Notes under the pieces: generated by a model
What the model was told of the DNA's origin: nothing
Databases searched by the model: none
What the model saw: only the letters and a program-made list of their open reading frames with translations
Origin: an uncultured Prochlorococcus sp.
Lineage (GTDB): Bacteria; Cyanobacteriota; Cyanobacteriia; PCC-6307; Cyanobiaceae
Length of the DNA: 64,000 nucleotides
Assembly (NCBI GenBank): GCA_902564235.1
Contig: CACFAG010000004.1
Location: 16,565 to 80,564 of the forward strand
Reading direction: 5' to 3'
Part shown: positions 8,979 to 18,696 of the stretch, one piece after another
Numbering within the stretch: position 1 is the stretch's first letter
Layout of the letters: the number at the start of each line of letters is the position of its first letter
Made by a program: the position numbers and the translations under genes

Positions 8979-10328
8979 ATGTCTAGCAAATTGTCGACTT
9001 TTATTTGTCAAAATTGCGGAACTGAAACTTCTCAATACTTTGGGAAATGCCTTAATTGCAACTCATGGAATTCTATTGTGGAGGAAATTAAAAGTAAGAG
9101 ATCTAAATATAAAGAAATTAAAAATAATAAGAAATCTATTCCGTTTAATGAAATTTCATCAAAAAAAATATCAAGATTTACAAGTGGTTTTAGGGAATTT
9201 GATCGAGTTCTTGGAGGTGGAATAGTCCCTGGATCTGTTGTTTTACTTGGAGGAGAACCAGGTATAGGCAAAAGCACAATTGTGCTTCAATCAGCAGGAA
9301 AAATATCTCTCAATGAGAAGGTTTTATATATAACTGCAGAAGAATCTCTAGAACAAGTAAAAATTAGATGGGAAAGATTAAATCAAAATAGTAGTGATTT
9401 AAAAATTTTTGCAGAAACCAATTTATCCCTAATTATTGAAGAAATCAAACGTGTAAATCCAAGTTTCGCAATTATTGATAGTATTCAAGCCATCCATAAT
9501 AATGAGATGGATAGTTCACCAGGATCGGTTTCTCAAGTTAGAGCATGTTCATCTGAATTGCAAAATCTGGCTAAAGACAATAATATTGCCCTACTAATAA
9601 TTGGTCATGTAACAAAAGATGGTGCTTTAGCTGGTCCCAAAACTCTAGAGCATTTAGTTGATACAGTAATAAACTTTGAAGGAGATAATATTTCCTCACA
9701 TAGATTCCTAAGAAGTATAAAAAATCGATTTGGATCGACCTTTGAAATTGGAATTTTTGAAATGCTTGAAGAGGGTTTACGAGAGATAAAAAACCCAAGT
9801 TCAATTTTTACAAATAAAGAAAATATATCAGGTGTAACAACTACGATTACAAATGAAGGCGCTCGAGCATTAGCAGTTGATATACAAGCACTGGTAAATA
9901 AAACTTTCTACAGTAATCCGAGACGAACAACAACTGGACTTAGCATAAATAGATTACACCAAATTCTAGCTGTTATTGAAAAACACGTGGGTATAAAATT
10001 ATCAGAATTTGATTGTTATATAGCTACTGGTGGAGGTTTTGAGATTAATGATCCCTCATCTGACTTAGCTGTAGCAATATCAATTTTATCAAGTTTGAAA
10101 AATATTCCTCCTTTGGCAAGTAGTTCATTTATAGGGGAATTAGGTTTGAGTGGTCAAGTTAGAAAATCGAATAACCTTCGAAAAAAAATCGAGGAGGCAG
10201 CAAGACTAGGGATCAAAAATATCATAGTACCAAAATTAGAGGAGGATCTTAATAATTTTAAAAATCTAATTAATGTTAAAGAGACTTCTAATATTAAAGA
10301 GGCAGTTGATTATTCTTTTTCAAAGTAA
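8979..10328 (+). CDS. radA: DNA repair protein RadA
   Basis: RecA-like helicase that promotes branch migration during recombinational repair. Domains in order: zinc finger CQNCG...CLNC at residues 10-28, P-loop GGEPGIGKST near 87-96, the RadA-specific KNRFGS motif near 249, and a C-terminal Lon-protease-like domain. Length (449 aa) is normal. It is divergent from rpaB across about 100 bases and converges on ycf3. The ORF at 8926-9225 is an out-of-frame shadow. Confidence 0.95.
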   Translation: MSSKLSTFICQNCGTETSQYFGKCLNCNSWNSIVEEIKSKRSKYKEIKNNKKSIPFNEISSKKISRFTSGFREFDRVLGGGIVPGSVVLLGGEPGIGKSTIVLQSAGKISLNEKVLYITAEESLEQVKIRWERLNQNSSDLKIFAETNLSLIIEEIKRVNPSFAIIDSIQAIHNNEMDSSPGSVSQVRACSSELQNLAKDNNIALLIIGHVTKDGALAGPKTLEHLVDTVINFEGDNISSHRFLRSIKNRFGSTFEIGIFEMLEEGLREIKNPSSIFTNKENISGVTTTITNEGARALAVDIQALVNKTFYSNPRRTTTGLSINRLHQILAVIEKHVGIKLSEFDCYIATGGGFEINDPSSDLAVAISILSSLKNIPPLASSSFIGELGLSGQVRKSNNLRKKIEEAARLGIKNIIVPKLEEDLNNFKNLINVKETSNIKEAVDYSFSK

Positions 10329-10334
10329 AAAAAA

Positions 10335-10856
10335 TCAGAGGTACATATCTATTGAACTTCTTCCTGAATTTTTAAGCCAATTCTCAATATCAAGATACCC
10401 TCCAGGATATAATCTAACCGCTTTAGACCAGACTTCAGCAGCCTTATCAAACCAAATATCTCTTTGATCTAAATCGCCATTTTGTTCAGCATATCTTCCC
10501 CTTTTTTCATAAATTAAACCTATATTTTTAAGACATGATGGTTGTTTTGGATTTTCGACTAACGCCTTTTCATAAGTTTCAATAGACAAATCTTCTTCAC
10601 CGTTACTCATATATATTATTGCCATATTTTTAAGAGTCTCACCCCTATCAATTTTATTTTCTTCAAGTAATAAACTTTCTTTATAATACTCTAAAGCTTC
10701 CGAATAATCCCCATTATTTTGGGCGGCGAGGCCATCTCTATAATAGATATAAGCTTTTTTTTCCTTCTCTGCAATAGGCATTATTTTGACTATAGATTCG
10801 GCTATTACAGTAAAAGCTTTATCGATAAAATTGTCTCTGTTTTGATTACTTGGCAC
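10335..10856 (-). CDS. ycf3: Photosystem I assembly protein Ycf3
   Basis: TPR protein that assists PSI assembly on the thylakoid. The ORF track starts at 10949, but the family begins MPRSQ-xx-NDNFIDK; here that segment reads [22 protein letters not shown] from a GTG codon at 10856, giving 173 aa, the usual Ycf3 length. The upstream 31 codons are hydrophobic, low quality and probably not translated. TPR repeats follow ([65 protein letters not shown]), then the conserved [30 protein letters not shown] tail. Confidence 0.93.
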   Translation of the reverse strand: MPSNQNRDNFIDKAFTVIAESIVKIMPIAEKEKKAYIYYRDGLAAQNNGDYSEALEYYKESLLLEENKIDRGETLKNMAIIYMSNGEEDLSIETYEKALVENPKQPSCLKNIGLIYEKRGRYAEQNGDLDQRDIWFDKAAEVWSKAVRLYPGGYLDIENWLKNSGRSSIDMYL

Positions 10857-10976
10857 TACTTTTAATCTAATTAAAATAAAATAGTAATTTAAAAAATAAC
10901 TATTTAAAAAGTCTATTACATTTATTATTATAGTTAAAAATAAAGTCAAGCATTAATTTGCTTCTATCAAAAAAAT

Positions 10977-13271
10977 ATGGAGAGCATTCAATTAAGCATC
11001 ACAGGAATGAAGTGCGGAGGTTGTGTTAGTACTGTTGAAAAAATATTGAATAATTCCGACGGTATTGAAAATGTTTCTGTTAACTTACTTACTGAAAGTG
11101 CATATTTTGAAATTAACCACAAATACTTAGAAATAGAAACAGTTCTCGAAAATCTAAAAGAGAATGGTTTCCCATCTAAGATTTACATAAATGATTTTTC
11201 GAAAAAAATAAATAAAGCAGAATTAAAAAAAAAAAAGAAGTGGAACAATCAATGGAATAAACTAACTTTTGCCTTATTACTTTTATTATTATCAGGTTTA
11301 GGTCATCTGGCAGAAGGAAGATATATAAATTTTCCAATATTAGGTAATATATTTTTTCACGCTTCATTAGCTACATTAGCTTTATTATTTCCTGGCAGAG
11401 AAATAATTAATAATGGATTTAAATCATTTATCAAGAACCGTCCGGATATGAATTCTTTAGTGGCTCTTGGAGTAACTAGCGCATACACGACTAGTCTTCT
11501 ATCCCTAATATTCCCTTCTACTGGTTTTCCTTGTTTTTTTAATGAACCAGTTATGCTATTAGGTTTTATACTGATTGGGCGTTTCTTAGAAGAAAGAGCT
11601 AGATACCAAACCAGTTCATCCATTAAAGATTTATTAGATCTTCAACCTGAAATGGCAAATATCTATACAGAAGATAATCAAACAAAGTCAATAAGAGTGA
11701 ATACTTTAAGACCTGATCAAGAGATTCAAGTTTTAGCAGGAGACAGAGTACCTGCTGACTGTATTGTTACTCAAGGTAATTCATATGTTGATGTTTCACA
11801 TATAACTGGAGAATCCAAACCTATCGAAGTAAAAGAAGGCGAAAATTTATCTTGTGGATCTCTAAATCTTAATTCAACTCTTAGACTTAAAGTACAAAAG
11901 GTCGGAGGGGAATCATCTCTTGCAAAACTAGTAAGCCTTATTGAGTCTGTAAACTCTAAAAAACCTCCCATTCAAAGAATTACTGATGCAATTGCTGGCA
12001 AATTTACTTATTTTGTACTTATTTTTGCTACTCTAACTTTCTTATTCTGGTGGAAGGGGGCAAGAAACATTTGGCCTGATTTATTAAGTCATAATTATCG
12101 ATTCATAACTGACTCAAGCCACACACTTCATAGTTCGCTTGGTAGTAATGCTGAGAATTTCATGAGTTTAGCGATTCAATTGTCGATTGCTGTTTTAGTA
12201 ATAGCTTGTCCTTGTGCATTAGGTTTAGCCACCCCAACTGTAATAACAGTTGCATCAGGCAAAGCAGCAAAAAAAGGGGTTTTATTTAAAGGCGGGGACA
12301 AAATTGAGATGGCTTCAAAAATTAATCACATTATTTTTGATAAGACAGGCACCTTAACAAAAGGTAAACCTTTCATTGTTGATTATAAAAATAATAATAA
12401 TCACTCATTTTTATTAAGAATTGCTGCCAGTTTAGAGAAGGAAAGCAGACATCCAATCGCTAATGCCTTAATTCAAGAGGCAGAGAAACAACATTTAAAA
12501 TTATTTTCAATAAAAAAAATCTTCACCCACTCAGGCAGAGGTATTTCAGGAGAACTTGATTCAATTGATGGGCTTATCAATATTGGAAATATTGAATGGC
12601 TACTAAGTAAAGGAATAATTATTGATAATGATGCAAAAAACGTCATTGAAAGTGAAGAGACAAAAACAAACACAATCATTGGAGTAAGTATCAAAGATAA
12701 GTTATTAGGCTTTATCTTGTTAGGAGATTTACTCAGAGATGATTCAATTAAAACAGTTAAAAATTTAAGAGAAAATAAATTTAAAATTAATATTTTAAGT
12801 GGAGATAGAAAAGAAACAGTTTTAGCCTTAGCAAAAAAAATTGGTTGTAAAGAAACAGAAGTAAAATGGGATCTTCTTCCTCAAATGAAGCTGAAGACTA
12901 TAGAAAATTTAAAAATTAATAATAAAGTAGCAATGATCGGTGATGGTATTAATGATGTTCCGGCATTAGCATCCTCAGACTTAGGAATTGCGGTGGGATC
13001 AGGGACTCAAATAGCCAAAGCGAATGCAGATGTTGTATTGATGGGAGATCAACTAAATGGATTACCTTACGCATTAAATCTTGCAAAAAAAACTATAAGA
13101 AAAATAAAGCAAAATTTAATATGGGCTTTTGGTTACAACTTACTAGCTATACCTTTAGCCGCCGGCATTTTATTTCCCAAATACGGTATTCTCCTCACTC
13201 CTTCAATAGCAGCATTATTAATGGCTACTAGCTCTATTACAGTTGTAATTAATGCTTTATCTTTGGATTAA
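10977..13271 (+). CDS. Copper-type P1B ATPase
   Basis: Heavy-metal transporting ATPase of 764 aa, probably for copper (CtaA/PacS type), supplying or exporting Cu for plastocyanin and oxidases. One N-terminal metal-binding domain with GMKCGGC at residues 10-16, membrane metal site IACPCALG, phosphorylation site FDKTGTLTKGKP, nucleotide-domain SRHPIA, and hinge GDGINDVPAL. CPC plus a single CxxC domain indicates monovalent Cu/Ag; I cannot separate import (CtaA) from export (PacS) by sequence. The ATG of tmk follows the stop directly, so the two are probably cotranscribed. Confidence 0.9.
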   Translation: MESIQLSITGMKCGGCVSTVEKILNNSDGIENVSVNLLTESAYFEINHKYLEIETVLENLKENGFPSKIYINDFSKKINKAELKKKKKWNNQWNKLTFALLLLLLSGLGHLAEGRYINFPILGNIFFHASLATLALLFPGREIINNGFKSFIKNRPDMNSLVALGVTSAYTTSLLSLIFPSTGFPCFFNEPVMLLGFILIGRFLEERARYQTSSSIKDLLDLQPEMANIYTEDNQTKSIRVNTLRPDQEIQVLAGDRVPADCIVTQGNSYVDVSHITGESKPIEVKEGENLSCGSLNLNSTLRLKVQKVGGESSLAKLVSLIESVNSKKPPIQRITDAIAGKFTYFVLIFATLTFLFWWKGARNIWPDLLSHNYRFITDSSHTLHSSLGSNAENFMSLAIQLSIAVLVIACPCALGLATPTVITVASGKAAKKGVLFKGGDKIEMASKINHIIFDKTGTLTKGKPFIVDYKNNNNHSFLLRIAASLEKESRHPIANALIQEAEKQHLKLFSIKKIFTHSGRGISGELDSIDGLINIGNIEWLLSKGIIIDNDAKNVIESEETKTNTIIGVSIKDKLLGFILLGDLLRDDSIKTVKNLRENKFKINILSGDRKETVLALAKKIGCKETEVKWDLLPQMKLKTIENLKINNKVAMIGDGINDVPALASSDLGIAVGSGTQIAKANADVVLMGDQLNGLPYALNLAKKTIRKIKQNLIWAFGYNLLAIPLAAGILFPKYGILLTPSIAALLMATSSITVVINALSLD

Positions 13272-13910
13272 ATGAAAGGAAAATTTATAGTTATTGAAGG
13301 TATTGATGGATGTGGCAAGACAACCCAAATAGAAGAACTATCTAGATGGCTACCTAATAGTGGTCTCATAAAGAAAGATTCTAAATTAATCACAACCAGA
13401 GAGCCAGGAGGTAGTCAGTTAGGTAAAAAACTAAGACGACTCATTCTTGATAATAATGCAAATATCGAGCCCTCACCTCTTGCGGAATTATTGCTTTATT
13501 CAGCTGATAGAGCTGAGCACGTTTCAAAAATTATTTCACCTGCTTTAAATAAAAATGATTGGGTAATTAGTGATAGATTTTCAGATTCTACTCTTGCCTA
13601 TCAAGGTTATGGAAGAAACATAAATTTAGAAATAATCAAAAATATTGAATCTATTGTTTGTCAAGGGGAATATCCTGACTTAACTTTCTTTTTAGAAATT
13701 TCTCCAGAAGAAAGTATCTTACGAAGAAAAAATAAAATTCCAGATAGAATTGAATCTGAAGGTATTAGATTTTTAGAAAAAGTAAATGAAGGGTTCAAAC
13801 TAATTGCTAAAGAAAAAAACTGGAAAGTAATACCCGCCTCACAAAATATTAAAACTATTTCCAATCAAATTAAAGAGATTTTATTAAACAATTTTTCTAA
13901 TAAAAAATGA
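13272..13910 (+). CDS. tmk: Thymidylate kinase
   Basis: Phosphorylates dTMP to dTDP for DNA synthesis. The 212-aa protein has the P-loop [10 protein letters not shown] at residues 10-19, [10 protein letters not shown] near 45, and [12 protein letters not shown] near 97. It begins right after the copper ATPase stop and overlaps holB by four bases (ATGA), so copA-like-tmk-holB look like one transcription unit. Ordinary member of the family. Confidence 0.96.
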   Translation: MKGKFIVIEGIDGCGKTTQIEELSRWLPNSGLIKKDSKLITTREPGGSQLGKKLRRLILDNNANIEPSPLAELLLYSADRAEHVSKIISPALNKNDWVISDRFSDSTLAYQGYGRNINLEIIKNIESIVCQGEYPDLTFFLEISPEESILRRKNKIPDRIESEGIRFLEKVNEGFKLIAKEKNWKVIPASQNIKTISNQIKEILLNNFSNKK

Positions 13911-14869
13911 TCACGAGTAAAAAAAATAATTTTTTAGTTAATGAGGAAGTCAATATTTGCCTTAAAAGGATAATTAAAAAAAAATCATTTGCTAATGGTT
14001 ATATATTTTATGGTGCTGAAGGGGTAGGAAAAAAACAAACTGCTTTTGAATTTATAGAAGAGATTTTCAAACAATCTTCCCCAAGCGGAAATATTAAAGA
14101 GAGAATATACAACAAGAACCATCCTGATTTGCTAGTTATCGAACCTAGTTCTCTTTTGGAAGCTAAAAACTTAAAAAGTTCTGATCTTGAAAAAACAAAA
14201 AAAAGTGGATCTCAGGTTATTAAAGTTTCTCAAATACGTAATATCAGAACATTTCTAGGTCAAAAATCAATAAACTCTGCAAAAAAAATTGTTTTGATAC
14301 TTAATGCACACCTTTTAAACGAAGCAGCCTCAAATTGCCTATTAAAAACTTTAGAAGAACCTAGTAATGGAATTTTTATTTTATTAACATCCAAAATCAA
14401 CCTACTTTTAGATACAATAATCTCGAGATGTCAAATGATCAGGTTTCGATCCTTTTCTAGTAAACAAATAAATACTATTTTAAAAGATTATTTTGATCCA
14501 TATAAATTTAGTATTAATAGAAGATTAGATATTCAAGATTTAATAAACTCTGCAAATGGATCACCAGGTCAATTGGTACAGAATATTGAAATTTGGAATA
14601 AATTATCAGATGACATTACAAATAAATTAAAATTACCATTAAAAAATTTTTTAGAAATTCTGGAAATCTCAAAATTAATATCCGAAAAATTAGAGATTGA
14701 TGAACAAATTTGTTTAGTCAATTTCATTCAAATTATTTGGTGGAGAAAGATAAAAAATGTTGATATTTTAATAAAACTTGAAAATTTAAAATCGTGCCTG
14801 AAAAAAAGTATTCAGCCAAGGCTAGTATGGGAAATTACTTTTTTGCAAATTTCAATTGAGTACATATAA
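13907..14869 (+). CDS. holB: DNA polymerase III delta' subunit
   Basis: Clamp-loader subunit of replicative DNA polymerase. The 320-aa protein has [12 protein letters not shown] near residue 36 as the P-loop-like segment, [18 protein letters not shown] near 147 and the SRC motif (SRCQMIRF), the pattern of delta' proteins. The zinc-binding cysteine cluster seen in tau/gamma subunits is absent, so delta' is preferred. It overlaps tmk by four bases, the normal gene order in marine picocyanobacteria, and converges on rpaA. Confidence 0.9.
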   Translation: MITSKKNNFLVNEEVNICLKRIIKKKSFANGYIFYGAEGVGKKQTAFEFIEEIFKQSSPSGNIKERIYNKNHPDLLVIEPSSLLEAKNLKSSDLEKTKKSGSQVIKVSQIRNIRTFLGQKSINSAKKIVLILNAHLLNEAASNCLLKTLEEPSNGIFILLTSKINLLLDTIISRCQMIRFRSFSSKQINTILKDYFDPYKFSINRRLDIQDLINSANGSPGQLVQNIEIWNKLSDDITNKLKLPLKNFLEILEISKLISEKLEIDEQICLVNFIQIIWWRKIKNVDILIKLENLKSCLKKSIQPRLVWEITFLQISIEYI

Positions 14870-14877
14870 AAATTACT

Positions 14878-15654
14878 CTATTGAGAATTTATTAAATCAG
14901 ATTTTCTTGCTTGAATAAATTCTTGTTTAGCAGTTTCAACCTGCGGGCCAATAGGCAGCTCAAGACAATATCCAGCTCCATAAACAGTCTTTATATAAAT
15001 AGGCTTACGTGGATCAGGCTCAAGCTTAGTACGTAAGTGTCTAATGTGAACTCTTATTGTCTCAATATCATCATCTGGTTCATATCCCCATACTTCTTTG
15101 AGAATTAATGCAGGTGATACAGTTTGACCATGCCTTTGTAGAAGACAATGAAGTAATTCAAATTCGAGGTGAGTTAATCTTACAGGAGAGTCAAACCATA
15201 TAGCTTCAAATCTTTCTGGAACAAGAGTTAGAGGACCATAATTTAAAATTTCTTGTTGATTACTAGAATTTAATTGGGCTCTATTAGATCTCCTTAATAA
15301 GGCTTTTATGCGAACGTATAATTCTTCAAGATCAAATGGTTTAATGATATAGTCGTCAGCTCCAGAATTAAATCCAGTGACTTTATCTTTGAGGCCACCT
15401 AATGCAGTTATCATGAGAATTGGAATATTTGATGTTCTTTCATCTCTTCTAAGTCGCTGGCATAAAGTTAAACCATCAACATTTGGCAACATTAAATCTA
15501 GAAGTATTAAATCCGGTGAATATTGAAGAGCTAATGCTTGACCTTTAATGCCATCTTCAGCTTTTTGTACATCAAAACCAGAATGTTCTAAATGCCGAGC
15601 TATTAAATCACGCATATCACGATCATCTTCGATTAAAAGGATTGAGATTTTCAT
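14878..15654 (-). CDS. rpaA: OmpR-family response regulator RpaA
   Basis: Clock-output and phycobilisome/PSI-associated regulator in cyanobacteria, phosphorylated by SasA where present. The 258-aa protein has a receiver domain ([36 protein letters not shown]) and a winged-helix domain ([39 protein letters not shown]). The linker and the [13 protein letters not shown] segment match RpaA better than RpaB. Gene order next to holB also fits. The roughly 400-base gap upstream is probably its control region. Confidence 0.88.
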   Translation of the reverse strand: MKISILLIEDDRDMRDLIARHLEHSGFDVQKAEDGIKGQALALQYSPDLILLDLMLPNVDGLTLCQRLRRDERTSNIPILMITALGGLKDKVTGFNSGADDYIIKPFDLEELYVRIKALLRRSNRAQLNSSNQQEILNYGPLTLVPERFEAIWFDSPVRLTHLEFELLHCLLQRHGQTVSPALILKEVWGYEPDDDIETIRVHIRHLRTKLEPDPRKPIYIKTVYGAGYCLELPIGPQVETAKQEFIQARKSDLINSQ

Positions 15655-16055
15655 ATTTATAGACTATTAAATTAAGATTAATTTTTTGTAATACGATTCT
15701 CTCAAGAATTTATAAAGATTGCAGAATTAATGTAAACAATTTTATCAATTAAATATATCAATTAACTCAATAATGGCAAGGGATTACACAGAAATTACAA
15801 ATTTTTGAAAAGTTGAATTTTTACAATTTCTTTCGATTCTATTTACTATTTCTTAATAATCAGAGGAATATTTAAAAAAATAATGACTTAATTTAAGGGA
15901 ATAACTAATCCAAATTACCTTGTTTGGGGTTTTCTAAAAATGAAATGAACTAATAATCCTAAGTTTTCAAAAAGGATTTAAAAAATTTTAAAGTTTTGAT
16001 TTCTGCTGAGTGTTCAAACTCATAACTGATCCTAAATTAAAAAATTTAAGTATTT
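15655..16055. other. Long intergenic gap between rpaA and 119-aa ORF
   Basis: About 400 bases without a convincing ORF, lying between divergent genes, so it should hold the promoters of rpaA (minus) and of the 119-aa ORF (plus). Visible structure: an imperfect hairpin AATCCT(12-nt loop)AGGATT at 15955-15978, and TTCTATTTACTATTTCTTAAT at 15836-15856, which resembles the repeat pair in the next gap. No tRNA-like or known sRNA motif was recognised. Confidence 0.6.
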
Positions 16056-16415
16056 ATGAAAAGAAAGTCATTTATTTATTCTGATTTATCAAAAAAACAA
16101 TTAGAAAAACTTAAAGAATTTTATATTCAAAAAAAAGTTGAATCTTTTAGTCACGAGGAGCTTAAGCAATTTGTACGAGAAATTATTTCTCATCAAATAA
16201 ACGATACTATTGACAAAGAAGAAGAAATGGAAGCATGGAGAGAAATATCAGATTTTTTTGGAGAGCGATTTGAAATAGTTATCCTAGAAATACAAACAAA
16301 ATACGTCGACGATAAAAACATTCTTGAAACAGAAATAGATTCTCAGAAACAAAGAATAGAATTACTTGAAAAGAATAATTTCGATCAAGAGAAAAAGGAT
16401 ATGTGGGATGACTAG
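16056..16415 (+). CDS. Hypothetical protein with C-terminal coiled coil
   Basis: A 119-aa protein I do not recognise. It is highly charged and helical: MKRKSFIYSDLSKKQLEKLKEFYIQKK, then a Glu-rich middle, then a heptad-like tail KNILETEIDSQKQRIELLEKNN consistent with a coiled coil. No signal peptide, membrane segment, cysteine motif or DNA-binding motif is visible. It has long noncoding gaps on both sides and lies between rpaA and a possible tRNA-linked insertion. Codon use is as AT-rich as the neighbours, so coding is likely but function cannot be inferred. Confidence 0.7.
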   Translation: MKRKSFIYSDLSKKQLEKLKEFYIQKKVESFSHEELKQFVREIISHQINDTIDKEEEMEAWREISDFFGERFEIVILEIQTKYVDDKNILETEIDSQKQRIELLEKNNFDQEKKDMWDD

Positions 16416-16533
16416 ATTTTATTGAAAGTTGTACTTCATTCAATCAATAAAAACAGAAAATTCACCCTAACTATATAAAACTAAAAATCAAATGGACAAC
16501 TTGTTTTTTGTTAATGTAGTGAATCTGATTAAC

Positions 16534-16554
16534 GTTCTAGTTACTGTTCGTTAA
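16534..16554. repeat. Repeat copy 1, GTTCTAnTTACTGTTC motif
   Basis: Reads GTTCTAGTTACTGTTCGTTAA. The second copy 91 bases downstream (GTTCTATTTACTGTTCTTAA) differs at one position over the first 16 bases. Each copy contains GTTC twice with a 12-base period, like tandem half-sites for a dimeric regulator. Function unknown. Confidence 0.6.
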
Positions 16555-16624
16555 ACATACATTCTAAACTTTTACAAAATGAATTTAAAAATCTATTTTT
16601 TAAAATAAATAGTGTAATTTTAAT

Positions 16625-16644
16625 GTTCTATTTACTGTTCTTAA
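16625..16644. repeat. Repeat copy 2, GTTCTAnTTACTGTTC motif
   Basis: Reads GTTCTATTTACTGTTCTTAA, the partner of the copy at 16534. A looser relative, TTCTATTTACTATTTCTTAAT, is at 15836 in the previous gap. The pair may be duplicated promoter or operator elements. Confidence 0.6.
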
Positions 16645-16764
16645 TATTATATAAGTTTCAATAGAATATATATTCTTTAAACAACTTTTTGACAAAAAAG
16701 AGGTAAGAGGAATTAAAAAAAGCACCTTTATTACGGTGACTGTGCTTAACTTTTTTGAAATATA

Positions 16765-16783
16765 TAAACTCCCCAGGCGATTT
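16765..16783. repeat. Partial copy of tRNA-Asn 3' end (att-like)
   Basis: TAAACTCCCCAGGCGATTT here matches TAAACTCCCCGGGCGGGATT at the tRNA-Asn 3' end (17892 onward) in the same orientation: the first 15 bases agree except one. The tRNA is on the minus strand, so this copy lies 1.1 kb downstream of the tRNA 3' end, the position expected for the far attachment site of an element inserted at that tRNA. The GC-rich core is unusual in this AT-rich gap. Short match, so only suggestive. Confidence 0.45.
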
Positions 16784-16928
16784 ATTAACAAGTCCAAAAT
16801 GCACTGCCCTGAGTGGGTTTGAAAGTTAATTTTTTTTTAAGACGAAATCCCGAACATAATCCCAAACATTTCTTGTTGCGTAGAAAAAAAAATTTTGTAA
16901 TTATCAGGATCAAAATTAAACATTTATT

Positions 16929-17729
16929 TTGATAAAACATATTATAAACATCTCTTTATCTGTAATAATTTCTGGATTTATTTATCCCGCACAATCTGAT
17001 TTCTTGTCAAAGAGGGAATGTAAAGAATCAATCGAAAACGAGTTAAAAAATTTAAGTATCAACAAAAACAAAAAAAGAAAAATTCCAATTTGGAGTAAAG
17101 AAATTTTAGATATTAATAATGACCAAAAAAAGGAAATTTTAATAACAAGAACTTACGGAGGAAACTCAACTGCTCCTGATTTAGAGATAATTTTCTTTAA
17201 TTCAAAATGTATTGCCAAAAAATTTGAATTCAATGAATTTACAGGAGTATGGAATGGTTGGAGAGGGGTAAATTTTAAAACTACAACTAAAGGACTAATC
17301 ATATACGCTACAAACCACCATGAAGGATTTTTCAATACTGACCTAAAAGTGAATAATGTTGAATACCTATTTTCCGGAGAAAATTTATACCACCTATCAA
17401 ATCAAGACCTAAAAGAAATTAAAGCAATTTCTGAAATAAGGACTTCAAACTTAAAATTTAATTCATCTCACCATACTAAAACCTCACTGATTTATGACCT
17501 CAATAATAATAAAAAAGCGGAAATCATATCTTGCAGTTATTGGGAAAGATGGGGGCGTTTTAATAAATGCTTAATTCAAGTAGGAGATAATTATAAAACT
17601 GAGATGAATTTCAATCCAAAAAGAATTGGGGTTTTAGAAAATAAAAAAAATGGATGGCATGTGCTTGTAATTGATATAAATGAAAAATATTTTTATAACC
17701 CAAATTCAAAGAAATATGAGAAATTATAA
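16929..17729 (+). CDS. Hypothetical secreted protein with two DxNxD-like repeat segments
   Basis: A 266-aa protein I do not recognise, starting at TTG (MIKHIINISLSVIISGFIYPAQS), which reads as a signal peptide with cleavage probably after the Ala-Gln-Ser region. Two segments resemble FG-GAP/VCBS-type calcium-binding strands: LDINNDQKKEILITRTYGG near residue 61 and YDLNNNKKAEIISCSYWE near 188. Four mature-region cysteines are present. It is alone between long gaps and the tRNA-Asn, the layout of a cargo gene in a small insertion. Extracellular or periplasmic location is inferred from the leader; no enzymatic function can be claimed. Confidence 0.75.
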   Translation: MIKHIINISLSVIISGFIYPAQSDFLSKRECKESIENELKNLSINKNKKRKIPIWSKEILDINNDQKKEILITRTYGGNSTAPDLEIIFFNSKCIAKKFEFNEFTGVWNGWRGVNFKTTTKGLIIYATNHHEGFFNTDLKVNNVEYLFSGENLYHLSNQDLKEIKAISEIRTSNLKFNSSHHTKTSLIYDLNNNKKAEIISCSYWERWGRFNKCLIQVGDNYKTEMNFNPKRIGVLENKKNGWHVLVIDINEKYFYNPNSKKYEKL

Positions 17730-17844
17730 AAAAAGAATAATCATATGAACAAATCCCTTACATATCTCGAACATTTTTCACAATAGTGCATTCTAGTGGA
17801 AGGTTCTGGAAGTCATTAAATCTGAAGAACCCGAATATACACGC

Positions 17845-17870
17845 AAAAAAAGAGACTTTTGAAAGTCTCT
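17845..17870 (-). terminator. Rho-independent terminator downstream of tRNA-Asn
   Basis: A perfect 9-bp inverted repeat AGAGACTTT-TG-AAAGTCTCT at 17851-17870 is followed, read on the minus strand, by a run of six T. It lies 26 bases beyond the tRNA-Asn 3' end in the right direction to end that transcript. It is the clearest hairpin terminator in the window. Confidence 0.8.
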
Positions 17871-17895
17871 GAAATTGATTGAAAGTGTTAGTAAA

Positions 17896-17967
<72 letters not shown>

Positions 17968-18016
17968 ATATAAGATGAATTTAGCTCTTTAAAGTACCTT
18001 ATGACAAGTAAAAGAA

Positions 18017-18691
18017 TTATTTATAATGAAATTTTGATGGTTTTTGCCAGCTAGATAAAAAACCATTTTTCAACTCTGCTACTGAATCAGCGTAAGATAA
18101 TTCTTCATAACGATGAGTAATCCATAATGCGGATAAAGGTTTTTCATGATCACTTGTAAGATTTTTAATTGTTTTTAATACTTTTAATTGGCTGATGTGA
18201 TCAAGTAAAGCTGTGGGCTCATCCAAAAGAATAAAATTTCTATTACTTATAAGAGCAGATGCAATAGTTAAGCGTTGTTTTTGTCCACCGCTCAACGTGT
18301 GTACAGGCCTTTTTTCAAAACCAGTCAATCCCACTTGATCAAGCACATATTCAATTTTTTTATTAATTTCATAATCACTTATATTTTGGTTAATGTTGAT
18401 CAAAAGTTCGCTCCTGCAATTTGGCATTAATATTTGATGATCGGGGTTTTGAAATACCATACCTATATTTGCTTTAGTATTAATAATTCCATTTTTGGGT
18501 TTAATTATTCCATTTATTAATTTTAAAAGGGTACTTTTTCCACTTCCGTTTTTACCGACGACCATCCAAAATCCAGATTTTTTTATTGAGAAATTACATT
18601 TAAAAATTAAATTTTCTTTTTTCCCAGGATATGAAAAAGAGACATCTTTAAAATGTATATAAGGTACTTCATTTTCAAGAGAATCTCGCAT
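18017..18691 (-). CDS. ECF/CbiO-like ABC transporter ATP-binding protein
   Basis: A 224-aa ATPase with Walker A GKNGSGKST near residue 43, the ECF-type Q-loop VFQNPDHQI near 79, signature LSGGQKQR near 136, Walker B FILLDEPTALLD near 158 and switch His in WITHR. The NPDHQI variant is typical of energy-coupling-factor transporters and the related plant/cyanobacterial proteins. No permease or substrate-binding partner is adjacent, so the substrate is unknown. It is followed upstream (5 bases) by the UPF0367 gene on the same strand, likely the same transcript. Confidence 0.85.
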   Translation of the reverse strand: MRDSLENEVPYIHFKDVSFSYPGKKENLIFKCNFSIKKSGFWMVVGKNGSGKSTLLKLINGIIKPKNGIINTKANIGMVFQNPDHQILMPNCRSELLININQNISDYEINKKIEYVLDQVGLTGFEKRPVHTLSGGQKQRLTIASALISNRNFILLDEPTALLDHISQLKVLKTIKNLTSDHEKPLSALWITHRYEELSYADSVAELKNGFLSSWQKPSKFHYK

Positions 18692-18696
18692 TAATT

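Larger units (their letters stand above)
16416..16928. other. Long intergenic gap with repeated motif and tRNA-end copy
   Basis: About 510 bases with no supportable gene; the 65-codon minus ORF inside it (16600-16797) has no coding character. It holds two near-identical 20-21-base motifs (16534 and 16625) and a 15-base match to the 3' end of the tRNA-Asn gene (16765). It is the promoter region for the secreted ORF at 16929 and may hold an untranslated RNA. Confidence 0.6.

Noticed and set aside
8926-9225. 99-aa plus-strand ORF upstream of radA
   Set aside because: It overlaps the radA start in another frame and has no coding-like composition; radA has a complete zinc finger and start at 8979.
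10857-10949. 31-codon N-terminal extension of Ycf3 in the ORF track
   Set aside because: Hydrophobic, not family-like; the GTG at 10856 gives the normal Ycf3 length and N-terminus.
16600-16797. 65-codon minus ORF in the long gap
   Set aside because: Only 65 codons, no motif, low complexity; no support beyond being open.
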